NCBI RefSeq assembly: GCF_028369105.1
Contig: NZ_JAQNDO010000001.1
Coordinates: 372,001-436,000 of the forward strand
Reading direction: 5' to 3'
Length of the DNA stretch: 64,000 nt
From: Polyangium mundeleinium
GTDB taxonomy: Bacteria > Myxococcota_A > Polyangia > Polyangiales > Polyangiaceae
Shown here: positions 8,672-17,109 of the stretch, in pieces
How positions within the stretch are numbered: the stretch's first letter is position 1
Layout of the letters: the number at the start of each line of letters is the position of its first letter
Program-made: the position numbers and the translations under genes
The notes under the pieces: generated by a model
Seen by the model: the letters and a program-made list of their open reading frames with translations, nothing else
Database searches by the model: none
What the model was told of the DNA's origin: nothing

Positions 8672-9601
8672 GTGGCTTCTGAACTTGGTACTTCGTGGGG
8701 AAGGTGGCTCATCGTGGCGCTCGGCGCGGCGCTCGTCGCAGGGTGCGGCGGAGGCGGCGGCGGATCGGGCGGCAACGGCGGATCGGGCGGCAGCGGCGGA
8801 TCGGGCGGCGGTGGATCGGGCGGCGGCGGGCCGAACCTCGTCGACGTGGAGCTCGCGTTCGAGGGGCGCGTCGGGGACGAGGTATTCGATTGCGGAAAGA
8901 CCTACACCGCAGGAAGCGCGTCTACCGAGGTGCGGATCACCGATTTTCGGCTTTACGTGCACGACGTGCGCCTCTTGCGCAAGGACGGCAGCGAGTTCCC
9001 GGTCGAGCTCACGCAGGACGGGCTGTGGCAACACGAGAACCTGGCGCTCCTCGATTTCGAGAACAAGGCCGGCGCCTGCGCGAACGGCACCAGCGAGACG
9101 AACACCACGATCAAGGGCCGGGTGCAGGCCGGGAGCTACCAAGGCATCACGTTCAAGGTCGGCGTGCCTTTCGAGCTGAACCACGGCGACGCGGCGGCGG
9201 CGCCTTCGCCGCTCAACCTGAGCGCGCTATTCTGGAACTGGAACGGCGGGTACAAGTTCCTCCGCGTGGATGCGGCGCCGACGGCGGGCGGCGGGGCGTT
9301 CAACGTGCACATCGGCAGCACGGGCTGTACGGAGGACGCGTCGGGCGCCGTCACGGCTTGCGATCGGTCGAACCGCCCGGAGGTGCGCCTCACGGACTTC
9401 GACCCGCTCGCGGGCAAGTTCGTCGTCGATTACGCGGCGCTCGTCGCGGAGAATGACCTTTCGCAAAACGCGGGCGGCGCGCCGGGCTGCATGGCGGGCT
9501 TCGACGACCCCGAATGCCTGGCCGTCATGGGTCGGCTCGGCATTCACGTGGACGACGGGTCGGTTCATCCGGACGAACAGAAGCTCTTCGTGGCGGAGTG
9601 A
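8672..9601 (+). CDS. MbnP-family copper-binding (metallo-mystery pair four-Cys) lipoprotein
   Basis: Resembles MbnP-family proteins, once called the four-Cys member of the metallo-mystery pair. The signal peptide ends at the lipobox LVAGCGGG and is followed by a Gly/Ser linker made of 18-bp repeats. The mature domain shows VELAFEGRVGDEVFDCGKTY, ITDFRLYVHDVRLL, ALLDFENKAGAC, LFWNWNGGYKFLRVD and the C-terminal Cys pair in GCMAGFDDPEC, the order expected for this family. In studied MbnP proteins a Trp is converted to kynurenine by the partner di-haem enzyme and the product binds copper. Several Trp residues are present (DGLWQHEN, FWNWN) but the modified one cannot be assigned. The GTG start has a perfect GGAGGTGA site. 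mbnH follows 4 bases later. Confidence 0.82.
   Translation: MASELGTSWGRWLIVALGAALVAGCGGGGGGSGGNGGSGGSGGSGGGGSGGGGPNLVDVELAFEGRVGDEVFDCGKTYTAGSASTEVRITDFRLYVHDVRLLRKDGSEFPVELTQDGLWQHENLALLDFENKAGACANGTSETNTTIKGRVQAGSYQGITFKVGVPFELNHGDAAAAPSPLNLSALFWNWNGGYKFLRVDAAPTAGGGAFNVHIGSTGCTEDASGAVTACDRSNRPEVRLTDFDPLAGKFVVDYAALVAENDLSQNAGGAPGCMAGFDDPECLAVMGRLGIHVDDGSVHPDEQKLFVAE
8759..8812 (+). repeat. three 18-bp repeats encoding a Gly/Ser linker
   Basis: Three consecutive copies of an 18-bp unit (8759-8776, 8777-8794, 8795-8812) that differ only in the last codon or two. They encode GGSGGN, GGSGGS and GGSGGG in the linker after the lipidated Cys of the MbnP-like protein. A degenerate fourth copy follows. 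This unit could change copy number by slippage and so alter linker length. Confidence 0.85.
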
Positions 9602-9605
9602 ATCC

Positions 9606-10814
9606 ATGAAATACCCTCCCCTCCTCCCCTTGGCCGCGCGGGGGCCTTTCGCCGCGCTTTTGCTCCTCGGCACCTTCGCCGGCTGCGGCGGGGAGGGGGA
9701 GGGGCCGCCCGAGCCCACGCCCCCGGCCCCCGCGATCTGGGATTTTGGTCTGCCCGCGGGGTATCCGAAGCCCAAGGTTCCTGCGGACAACCCGATGTCG
9801 GTGGACAAGGTCGAGCTCGGCCGGCGCCTGTTTTACGACAAACGGTTGTCCGGGAACGAGACGCAGAGCTGCGCGTCGTGCCACGACCAGAAGCTCGCGT
9901 TCACGGACGGGCGCGCAGGCGGGCTCGGATCGACGGGCGAGGTCCACCCGCGGAGCTCGATGTCGATCGTGAACGTGGGGTATCTGTCGACGCTCACCTG
10001 GGCAAACCCGTTGATCACGGAGCTCGAAGAGCAGGCGCTCCTGCCGCTCTTCGGCGAGACGCCGGTCGAGCTCGGGCTCGCGGGCAAGGAAGACGTGCTC
10101 CTCGAACGATTGCGCAAGGAGCCGGTGTACGAGGCGCTCTTTCCGAAGGCGTTTCCGGACGAGGCCGACCCCGTGCGGCTGGAGAACGTCGTCCGGGCGA
10201 TCGGCGCGTTCGAGCGCAGCGTGACCTCCTACCGTTCGGCCTGGGATCGGCACAACTACGGCGGTGATTCGAAGGCGCTGTCGGAGGCCCAGAAACGCGG
10301 CAAGGACCTGTTTTTCTCGGAGAAGCTCGAATGCTTCCATTGCCACGGCGGCTTCAATTTCTCCGACTCCGTGGTGCACGACGGGAGCACGTTCACCGAG
10401 ACGATGTTCCACAACACCGGCCTTTACAACATCGGCGGCACGGGCGCGTATCCGGAGAACAATCGAGGCGTCTACGAGGTGACCCAGGTCTCCACGGACA
10501 TGGGCCGGTTCCGCGCGCCGACGCTCCGCAACATCACGCTCACGGCGCCCTACATGCACGACGGGAGCATCGCGACGCTCGGCGAGGTGCTCGACCATTA
10601 CGCGGCCGGCGGGCGCACGATCGCGGATGGCCCGTACGCGGGCGTGGGGAGCACGAACCCGTACAAGAGTGAGCTCATCAATGGTTTTGTGTTGACCGAG
10701 GAGGAGAAGGCGGACGTGCTTGCTTTCCTCGCGTCGCTGACGGACGAGGCGCTGCTCACCGATCCGCGCTTCGCGGACCCTTGGAAGCAGGACAGCGCGG
10801 GAGGAATGCCGTGA
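9606..10814 (+). CDS. MbnH-type di-haem cytochrome c peroxidase homologue
   Basis: Exported di-haem c-type cytochrome of the CcpA/MauG superfamily, matching the MbnH partner of MbnP. The lipobox-like GTFAGCGGEG follows the signal peptide. The first haem motif is CASCH at about residue 89 in GNETQSCASCHDQKLAFTDG and the second is CFHCH in SEKLECFHCHGGFNF. Downstream, MGRFRAPTLRNITLTAPYMH and DGSIATLGEVLDHYAAGG are characteristic of the superfamily. Known MbnH enzymes use a bis-Fe(IV) state to oxidise a Trp of MbnP to kynurenine. The start is the ATG at 9606, 4 bases after mbnP; the stop overlaps the next GTG start. Confidence 0.85.
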   Translation: MKYPPLLPLAARGPFAALLLLGTFAGCGGEGEGPPEPTPPAPAIWDFGLPAGYPKPKVPADNPMSVDKVELGRRLFYDKRLSGNETQSCASCHDQKLAFTDGRAGGLGSTGEVHPRSSMSIVNVGYLSTLTWANPLITELEEQALLPLFGETPVELGLAGKEDVLLERLRKEPVYEALFPKAFPDEADPVRLENVVRAIGAFERSVTSYRSAWDRHNYGGDSKALSEAQKRGKDLFFSEKLECFHCHGGFNFSDSVVHDGSTFTETMFHNTGLYNIGGTGAYPENNRGVYEVTQVSTDMGRFRAPTLRNITLTAPYMHDGSIATLGEVLDHYAAGGRTIADGPYAGVGSTNPYKSELINGFVLTEEEKADVLAFLASLTDEALLTDPRFADPWKQDSAGGMP

Positions 10815-11437
10815 AAAGAATCGGACGAATCGTGGGAATCGTATCACTCGCCGGCGCGGTGTTCGTCGGGACGAGCGTGGGCGCGTGCGGAGGCGGGACG
10901 GAGAACCCGCCCGCGACGAACGAGCCGGACCTGACCGGCGTGGTCTACACGGGCGAGGCGACGGACGAGGCGCTCGAGGCGCTGCTCTTGGCCGCGCCGA
11001 AGACCGACGCGGCGCAGGCCGCGGTGGTGGACACACCGGCCGCGGGCGCGACGTTGCCGAAGGACGTGCCGCCGACGATCGAATGGCACGTGGGCGGGTC
11101 CTCCGCGGCGCGCGAGCCTTCGGCGGGAGAAAGGTTTGTCGGAGCCGCGAAGGCGATCGCCTCGTTTTTCGGCCCGCGCGAGGCCTGGGCACACGGGGCG
11201 CCGGTGAACGGTCGCGCGTATCTGCTCGTGTTCTCGACGCCGAAGAGCCCGGAGCTCGTTCGTGTTTTCACGACGGAGCTGTCGTACACGTTCGACGCGG
11301 CCTCGTGGACGAAACTCGCGCTCACGGGGGAGCCGGTGACGCTCGTCGTGACGAACGCGATCTTCGAGGACAACCGCGTGGCGCAGGACGGAGGGCCGTT
11401 CACAGGGGAGGCGGTGACGTTTTCGATCGGGCCGTGA
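10811..11437 (+). CDS. uncharacterised lipoprotein, third gene of the mbnPH-like operon
   Basis: Not assigned to a known family. The GTG at 10811 overlaps the mbnH stop (GTGA) and has a GGGAGGAA ribosome site, so its translation is coupled to mbnH. A basic N-terminus and hydrophobic core end at the lipobox TSVGACGGG. The mature protein contains an acidic Ala-rich segment, then PPTIEWHVGGSS and a C-terminal beta-rich domain (GRAYLLVFSTPKSPELVRVF, TLVVTNAIFEDNRV, GEAVTFSIGP) that looks like a single immunoglobulin-type sandwich. Two His residues in AWAHGAPV lie near its middle. Coupling suggests it works with the MbnP/MbnH pair in copper handling or protein modification at the outer membrane, but that is inferred from context only. 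Confidence 0.7.
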   Translation: MKRIGRIVGIVSLAGAVFVGTSVGACGGGTENPPATNEPDLTGVVYTGEATDEALEALLLAAPKTDAAQAAVVDTPAAGATLPKDVPPTIEWHVGGSSAAREPSAGERFVGAAKAIASFFGPREAWAHGAPVNGRAYLLVFSTPKSPELVRVFTTELSYTFDAASWTKLALTGEPVTLVVTNAIFEDNRVAQDGGPFTGEAVTFSIGP

Positions 11438-11446
11438 GCCGCCGCG

Positions 11447-12976
11447 TTACCGCCGCTGCCCCACCGGCCGCGGGGAAAACACCCCCCGCGGTCGCGTCTT
11501 CATCCCCGTCACCGGGAAAAAATCGTTCCCCCCGAAGAGCGGCGGGTCCTTTTCGTTGCGCTGGTAAAACAGGTTGATCTCTTTCTTGAAGAAATCGGTG
11601 TCCGGGATGACCGCGCCGAAGCGCTGCGTTTTCAGCGCCTCGCGGAGCTCGTCCCTGAGCGCGGTGCCCGGCGGGCCGCCGCCGATGCCCAGGATGTCCT
11701 GCATCGCCATTTCGTGCGCGAATGGGCGCTTGCCCGCGAGCGTCGGGAGGTGGCCGTGCGCCGGGAGCCATACGTCGCCAGGCAATGCAGCGAGCCTCTT
11801 CACGAAGGCGTGGCCCGCTTGCTCGTCGCTGCGCGAGGGCACGAGGCGGCGAGGATCGTAGATGACGCAGGCGAGCTGGAGGGCCGCGACGCCGAACGCC
11901 GCGGCGCGCAGGCGGGCCCGCAGGGCTTCCGGCGCCTGGCCGATGCTTTCGAGGGCCGTGGCGACGCCGAGACCGAAGAGAATGGCGAGCACGGAGAACG
12001 CGGGCATGAGCACGTTCGGCCAGCCACCCGCGTGCAGGCGCCCGCCCCACGAGGTCCCGAGCGCGCCGGCCGCGGCGAAAAACCAGAAGAGCCGCGCCTT
12101 GCGCGCGCCCTCGCCCGAGGCCGCGAACCAGTAGAGCGCCGCGCCGAAAGAGACGGCGAGCGGCGCGAAGAGGTCCTCGATCCAGTAATCGACCCACATC
12201 GCCGGCACGTTCGGGTGCTGCGAGGGCAAGAAGAAGACGTAATAACGGAACCAGCCGCCGTGCAGGCGATCGAGCGCGAGGATCGAGAGGCCGATCGTGC
12301 CGAAGAGCGCCACGCCAAACCCGAGCCCGCGCTTCCAGCCGTCCGCGAAGAGCGCGTACACCGCAAGAGGCGCCGCGGCCACGAGCATCGATTGTTTCGT
12401 GAGGAACGAGAGCAGGAACAAGGCGACGGCGAGGAGCCGGAAGCCGAGGCCCTCGCGGAAGCGGAGGACGTAGAGGCCGAGGAGCAAAAAGAGGAGCGCG
12501 AGCGAGTCGACCCGCGCGATATCCATGAAAGCGCTGCTCTCGCGGTACGTGCCCGCGAAGAGGCCCACCGCGAGCACGGCCGCGAGGCGGTTTTTCGTCT
12601 CGCGGTGCACGAAGAGCGCGAGGAGCGCGAAGCAGCCGAGCGAGGAGAGGAACGAGATGAGGCGCAGGGAGAAAAACCCGAGGCCCACGACCTTGCTCGC
12701 GGCCGCGGAGACGTAGAAGTAGAGCGGCGTGTAGATGAAGGGGACGAAATCGATCGTGGGGCGATCGTAGAGGCGTTTGCCCGAGAGGATGTGGCGGACG
12801 TGGTCGACGGCGCCGCCCTCCATCCATTCGAGCTCGAATGGATACCGGAGGTGCAGGACCGCGAGCACGAGATAGATGCCGACGTAGGCGACGGCGCCGA
12901 GGCCGACGAGCCAGGGGAGGACGCGGCCGAGGAAGGCGGGGAGGCGCCGCCAAAGGGGGAGGAGCCGAGCAAGCAT
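11447..12976 (-). CDS. multi-pass membrane glycosyltransferase (GT-C/ArnT-PMT fold)
   Basis: Integral membrane protein of 509 residues with about 10-12 hydrophobic helices. The first loop carries YPFELEWMEGGAVDHVRHI, the acidic motif typical of GT-C glycosyltransferases that use polyprenyl-phosphate sugars, followed by YDRPTIDFVPFIYTPLYFYV. Downstream, VDSLALLFLLLGLYVLR and SFLTKQSMLVAAAPLA are arranged as in dolichol-phosphate-mannose or ArnT-like enzymes. The C-terminal roughly 130 residues are soluble (GHGHLP, IPDTDFFKKE) and would be periplasmic. It probably adds a sugar to a cell-envelope acceptor; substrate unknown. It lies 14 bases after the carboxypeptidase gene on the same strand. 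Confidence 0.7.
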   Translation of the reverse strand: MLARLLPLWRRLPAFLGRVLPWLVGLGAVAYVGIYLVLAVLHLRYPFELEWMEGGAVDHVRHILSGKRLYDRPTIDFVPFIYTPLYFYVSAAASKVVGLGFFSLRLISFLSSLGCFALLALFVHRETKNRLAAVLAVGLFAGTYRESSAFMDIARVDSLALLFLLLGLYVLRFREGLGFRLLAVALFLLSFLTKQSMLVAAAPLAVYALFADGWKRGLGFGVALFGTIGLSILALDRLHGGWFRYYVFFLPSQHPNVPAMWVDYWIEDLFAPLAVSFGAALYWFAASGEGARKARLFWFFAAAGALGTSWGGRLHAGGWPNVLMPAFSVLAILFGLGVATALESIGQAPEALRARLRAAAFGVAALQLACVIYDPRRLVPSRSDEQAGHAFVKRLAALPGDVWLPAHGHLPTLAGKRPFAHEMAMQDILGIGGGPPGTALRDELREALKTQRFGAVIPDTDFFKKEINLFYQRNEKDPPLFGGNDFFPVTGMKTRPRGVFSPRPVGQRR

Positions 12977-12990
12977 CGAGGGGCGCTACC

Positions 12991-14109
12991 CTAGCGCAGC
13001 GCGCCCAAAGATTCGAGCACGGCCTCGAGCGAGCAGCGCCCGAGCTGGGCGGCGCGCTCGGGGCCAAAGCCGCTCGGGCCCTCCTTGAACGGCATCTCGA
13101 TCGTCATGGACAAGCAATCGAAGCGCTCGCCGACCCAGTTGTTTCCGATGCGCAGATCGCCCTTGCCCGGGTCGTCCGCCCCATAATCGAGCTCCGAGGA
13201 AAAACCGCCGTCGCGGCGCGCGAGGCTCCGCGTGAAGCGTCGTTCGAGCTCGTAGAGGCGCTCGGAGTAGCCAGGGTTTCCCGCGCAGCCGATGGCGAAC
13301 GCGACGTCGGCGTGCTCGTCGCCGTGCACGTCGAGGAAGAGGTCCACGCCGGCCTGCTCCATGACGCTGCGCACAGAGGCGACCTCGGGGCTGACCTCGG
13401 GGCTCGGCGTCTGCCATTCACGATTGAGGTCTCGCCCGGCCGCGTTCGTGCGGAAATTGCCGCGCGTGCTGCCGTCCGGGTTCACGATCGGCACGACGTA
13501 CACCACGGCCTCGTGGAGGAGCGTGTCCGTGACCGGGTCGTCCTCGGCGAGGAGCCGGACGAGCGCGCCCTCGACGAACCACGAGCCCATCGTCTCGCCC
13601 GGATGTTGCCGCCCCGCGATCCAGAGGCGGCGCTTGCCCGGTCGTTCCTCCCCGAAGACGACGAGGTGGATCGGGCGTTCCTCGACGCTCGCGCCGATCG
13701 GCAGCACGCGCGCCCGGGGCGAGCGATCGACGACCGAGAGGAGCGCCGCGAGGCGATCCAGGGGATACGCTGCAAAATACGAATAGTGGACCGTGTCGTG
13801 CTCGGGCCGGTGCTGGAGGACGAGGCGCCGTCCGTCGAAATGGGTGGGGACGCGGAACCATCGATCGAGGTCATACGATGCGAGCGCGCGGTAGCCATGG
13901 AAGGCGTCGGGGTGCATCGCCTCGCCCGCGTCGGTGATCGTGAGCTCGACGTGGCGGCCGCGCGCGCCTCGAACGCGGAAATGGAACCATTGCCGGATGC
14001 CTGCCGCGCTGTCGGCGCGCAAGGAGAGCTCGGCCTCGGCCCCGTAGTGGCCGGTGACGACAATGCTCCCGCCGCAGAGGTCCGCGTCGACGTGCATGAA
14101 ATGCATCAT
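12991..14109 (-). CDS. M14-family zinc carboxypeptidase (cytosolic carboxypeptidase type)
   Basis: Metallocarboxypeptidase of the cytosolic (CCP/Nna1-like) M14 branch. It begins with the N-terminal beta domain seen in this branch (MHVDADLCGGSIVV, then FRVRGARGRHVELTITDAGE). In the catalytic domain, GRQHPGETMGSWFVEG supplies the first zinc ligands His and Glu, and FLDVHGDE the third His. NPDGSTRGNFRTNAAGRDLN carries substrate-binding residues, and LSMTIEMPFKE contains the catalytic Glu. No signal peptide is seen, so it should be cytoplasmic. The start is uncertain: the frame opens at a GTG at 14169, and ATGs at 14109, 14106 and 14097 all precede the conserved domain without a clear ribosome site. 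Confidence 0.82.
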   Translation of the reverse strand: MMHFMHVDADLCGGSIVVTGHYGAEAELSLRADSAAGIRQWFHFRVRGARGRHVELTITDAGEAMHPDAFHGYRALASYDLDRWFRVPTHFDGRRLVLQHRPEHDTVHYSYFAAYPLDRLAALLSVVDRSPRARVLPIGASVEERPIHLVVFGEERPGKRRLWIAGRQHPGETMGSWFVEGALVRLLAEDDPVTDTLLHEAVVYVVPIVNPDGSTRGNFRTNAAGRDLNREWQTPSPEVSPEVASVRSVMEQAGVDLFLDVHGDEHADVAFAIGCAGNPGYSERLYELERRFTRSLARRDGGFSSELDYGADDPGKGDLRIGNNWVGERFDCLSMTIEMPFKEGPSGFGPERAAQLGRCSLEAVLESLGALR

Positions 14110-14228
14110 GCCACGAACAGCGAACGAGCGGGGAGCGATCGTAGGCCCGCGCGCGGGTGTGTCCCGCACGTGCCGAAGGGTCCAGCGTGCAGGGCCGTTT
14201 CGCCTATACTTCGCCGCGGAGAGGTCGA

Positions 14229-15209
14229 ATGGCCAAGAGCAGGACGGGGATCGACAGCAGCGCAGGCTCCCTGCCGGAGACGACGACGTGGGCGCGCGCC
14301 GTCGTCCTCGGGACGGGGATCCTCGGCGTGAGCCTGACGGAGCGCACGCTATCTGCGAAGGCCCTGGAAGAGTTCGCGCGCAAGGTGCTGGAGGTCATCC
14401 GCGCCATCACGCCCGCGACGCGCAAGCTCGTCGAGGTGCTCGAAGCGCGCATGGCCGAGCTCGGCATCGATCACGACTGCGACAGGCTGCGCACGGCCCG
14501 GAGCGCGCGTTTGCTTTGTGAGGCGCTGGCCAGCAAGTCGCTGCGCGAGGCGCGCGAGATCGTCGAGGCGCTCGCCTCCGCGCGCCTGGAGACGAGCTCG
14601 TCGGCCGTGCAGGCGAGCCTCGGTGCCGCGGAGGATTCGCTGGAGACGCTCGACGATCCGCTCGTGCTCGGCGTGCTCAAGCAGCTCGCGGGGCGCGAGA
14701 AGAACGACCTTTCGGCGTCCAAGTATCTGCGCGAGGCGCGCGCGATTCTGCGGCAGGACGAGATGCGGCGGTCGCTGTCGGTGGAGCTGCGCATGGTGGC
14801 GGGCGCAGCGCAGGCGTACCTCCTGAGCGGCACGCCGAGCGCCGACGGAGCGCCGCTGCACGTCCTTCCCGACGACGGCATGCTGCCGAAGAGCGCGGTG
14901 CTCGCGAGCGTCGTGGCGCCTGCCGTGGTGCGGATCGAGGCGTCGCGCGGGACGCCGCCGCCGAGCGCGACGCGGCCACGCGCGGAGAGCACGAAGCGCA
15001 AGTCGCTCACGCAGACGCTGGCGTCGGAGGGCGTCGTGCCTTTCACGCGGGTGAGCGTGGAGCGGCGAGGATCGACGCCCGACCGGAAGTCCGCGCGCGC
15101 GCTCCTGGCCGAGGCGGTGCGCGAAGCGGAGCAGAAGCTCGAAGCCTCGAAGGGGCCGGCGTTGCTCTCGCTCGTGATCACGCTCGACATCAGCGACAAG
15201 GGCGCGTGA
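14229..15209 (+). CDS. hypothetical helical protein
   Basis: No family recognised. The 326-residue protein has no signal peptide or membrane helix. Residues 40-200 are rich in Ala, Leu, Glu and Arg with helix-forming heptads (ALEEFARKVLEVIRAITP, REAREIVEALASARLETS, DSLETLDDPLVLGVLKQL). A basic low-complexity linker follows, then a short C-terminal segment (SLVITLDISDKGA) of beta character. The ATG at 14229 is preceded by GAGAGG and by a TATACT hexamer at 14205-14210 that would serve as a -10 element. It converges with miaA, ending 4 bases before its stop. Confidence 0.6.
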   Translation: MAKSRTGIDSSAGSLPETTTWARAVVLGTGILGVSLTERTLSAKALEEFARKVLEVIRAITPATRKLVEVLEARMAELGIDHDCDRLRTARSARLLCEALASKSLREAREIVEALASARLETSSSAVQASLGAAEDSLETLDDPLVLGVLKQLAGREKNDLSASKYLREARAILRQDEMRRSLSVELRMVAGAAQAYLLSGTPSADGAPLHVLPDDGMLPKSAVLASVVAPAVVRIEASRGTPPPSATRPRAESTKRKSLTQTLASEGVVPFTRVSVERRGSTPDRKSARALLAEAVREAEQKLEASKGPALLSLVITLDISDKGA

Positions 15210-15213
15210 TGGA

Positions 15214-16191
15214 TCAGGCGTCGAGCGTGACGTAGAGGACGGGCTCGTCGCGCAGCCACGTGCGCTGGCGGCGCGTGAAGACGCGTGTCGCGCGGACGAT
15301 CGTGTCTTCGAGCTCCTCACGCGGGAGCTCGCCTGCGAGGTGCGCGCGCACCTGCTTGTATCCGACCGATCCCATGGGTCGCGCCGCGGCGTGGCCCGCG
15401 TCGAGCAGCGCGCGCACCTCGTCGAGCCAGCCCGCGTCGATCCACCGCCGGACGCGCGCGCGGATGCGCTCGTCGAGCGTCTCGCGGGGCCAGGCGACGC
15501 CGACGAGGCGCGCGTCGTGGCGCTTCTCGCGGAAGCCGTGCTCGGCGAACCACTGGCTCTGCGGTTTGCCCGAGAGCTCGTGGATTTCGAGCGCGCGGCT
15601 CACGCGGACGAGGTCGTTTGGCGCGAGGCGCGCGGCGCTCTCGGGGTCGACCGCGGCGAGCATGACGTGCAGGGCCGCGCGTCCCTCGGCCTCGGCGATC
15701 GCCGCGTGCCGCGCGCGGATCGTGGAGTCGGCGGGCGGCGCGGGGGCGAGGCCGTAGACGAGCGATTTGATCCAGAGGTACGTGCCGCCGCAGACGATGG
15801 GCACGCGGCCGCGGCGCTTGACGTCCTCGATCGCGCGCTCGCCGAGATCGGCGAAGGTCTGCGCGTCGAGGGGCACGAGTGGGTCGGCGATGTCGACGAG
15901 GTGGTGCGGGGCCCGCGCGCGCTCGTCGGCCGTGGGCTTGCCCGAGCCGACGTCGTAGCCGCGGTAGATCTGCACGCTGTCGGCATTGATGATCTCGCCG
16001 CCGAAGCGCTCGGCGAGGCGGATCGCGAGCTCGGTCTTTCCGCTCGCAGTGGGGCCGACGACGACGATGAGCTCGCCCTCGCGCGGCGGCTCGATCGTGC
16101 GCCACGAGGGGGCCGTTCGAGGGGGCTCGCTCGGCGCGTCGCCCTCGTCCGGGCGATGGGCATCGACGGTTTCGCGATCGTTCGGGCGCAT
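15214..16191 (-). CDS. miaA: tRNA dimethylallyltransferase MiaA
   Basis: Transfers the dimethylallyl group from DMAPP to N6 of A37 in tRNAs reading codons that start with U. The P-loop VVGPTASGKTELAIRLA is near residue 45, followed by NADSVQIYRGYDVGSGKPT with the catalytic Asp and Thr region, HHLVDIADPL, PIVCGGTYLWIKSLVYGL and, late in the protein, GSVGYKQVRAHL and TRVFTRRQRTWLRD. All are standard MiaA blocks in the right order. The ATG at 16191 gives an N-terminal extension of about 35 residues rich in Pro, Glu and Arg before the P-loop, longer than usual, so a later start is possible. It is divergent from the PAP2 gene. Confidence 0.94.
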   Translation of the reverse strand: MRPNDRETVDAHRPDEGDAPSEPPRTAPSWRTIEPPREGELIVVVGPTASGKTELAIRLAERFGGEIINADSVQIYRGYDVGSGKPTADERARAPHHLVDIADPLVPLDAQTFADLGERAIEDVKRRGRVPIVCGGTYLWIKSLVYGLAPAPPADSTIRARHAAIAEAEGRAALHVMLAAVDPESAARLAPNDLVRVSRALEIHELSGKPQSQWFAEHGFREKRHDARLVGVAWPRETLDERIRARVRRWIDAGWLDEVRALLDAGHAAARPMGSVGYKQVRAHLAGELPREELEDTIVRATRVFTRRQRTWLRDEPVLYVTLDA

Positions 16192-16245
16192 CGTTCGGGT
16201 CCGCGAGGGGTCTTCCACGCGGGGGACTTCCTGTAGCATCTCCGG

Positions 16246-17109
16246 ATGTCCTCGATGCCGCGCTTCCTGCTTTCGTTTGCGTTCGTCACGTGTCTCGCCG
16301 CGCCGGGGGTGGCCTCGGCACAGGAGCCTCCGCCCGCTCGGCCGATGATGCGGGTGAACCTGCCGATCGATCTCACCGTGATCGGCGTGGGCGGCGCGGC
16401 GTGGATCACGACGGAGGTGCTGAAATCGAAGATCGCGCCGGCGACGTGTCGATGGTGCAGCCCGCCGGGGTTCGACGATTCGATCGCGCGCGCGCTTCGC
16501 TGGAGCAACACGAAGACGGCGGCCCGGATCAGCGATGTCGGGCTGTATGGGCTCGCGCCGCTCGCCGCGTTTGGGTTCGACGCGGCGGTCGTGTACGCGA
16601 GCGGCGGTACGCTCGCAGAGTGGGGGACGGACGTGATCGTCCTTTTGCAGTCGATGGTCGTGGCCGCGGATCTCACGCAAATCGTGAAGTTTTCCGTGGC
16701 GCGGGAGCGCCCGCTGCTCGAATACGGCTCCGTGTCTCCCGAGGATCGGGACAACCGCGACAACAACCTTTCCTTCTTTTCCGGTCACACGTCGTTCACG
16801 TTCTCCGCGGCGGTCTCGGCTGGAACGCTGGCCACGCTGAAGGGATATCGCGCGGCGCCCTGGATTTGGGCCACGGGGCTCACGATTGCCACGGCCACGG
16901 GGTATCTGCGCATGGCCGCGGACAAACATTATTTTTCGGACGTGATGGTCGGCGCGATCGTCGGATCGGCCGTCGGGTTCGTGGTGCCGTGGCTGCACCG
17001 GCCGAGCGCGAGCCTGAGCAAAGACGCAGGGGCGCGGCTCTCGGGGATGATGGCGAGCCCGCTGCCCGGCGGCGGGCCGTTCGTGGGCTTCAGCGGGATC
17101 TTGGATTAG
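16246..17109 (+). CDS. PAP2-family membrane phosphatase
   Basis: Phosphatidic acid phosphatase type 2/haloperoxidase superfamily protein, anchored in the membrane and likely acting on lipid phosphates such as undecaprenyl pyrophosphate or phosphatidate. The signal peptide ends GVASAQE. The three catalytic motifs are in order: KFSVARERP, FFSGHTSFTFS and RMAADKHYFSDVMVG, with the Arg, His and Asp of the last motif at the usual spacing. Hydrophobic helices surround them (WIWATGLTIATATGYL, AIVGSAVGFVVPWL). The last four bases overlap the end of the convergent P450 gene. Substrate is not predictable. Confidence 0.85.
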   Translation: MSSMPRFLLSFAFVTCLAAPGVASAQEPPPARPMMRVNLPIDLTVIGVGGAAWITTEVLKSKIAPATCRWCSPPGFDDSIARALRWSNTKTAARISDVGLYGLAPLAAFGFDAAVVYASGGTLAEWGTDVIVLLQSMVVAADLTQIVKFSVARERPLLEYGSVSPEDRDNRDNNLSFFSGHTSFTFSAAVSAGTLATLKGYRAAPWIWATGLTIATATGYLRMAADKHYFSDVMVGAIVGSAVGFVVPWLHRPSASLSKDAGARLSGMMASPLPGGGPFVGFSGILD

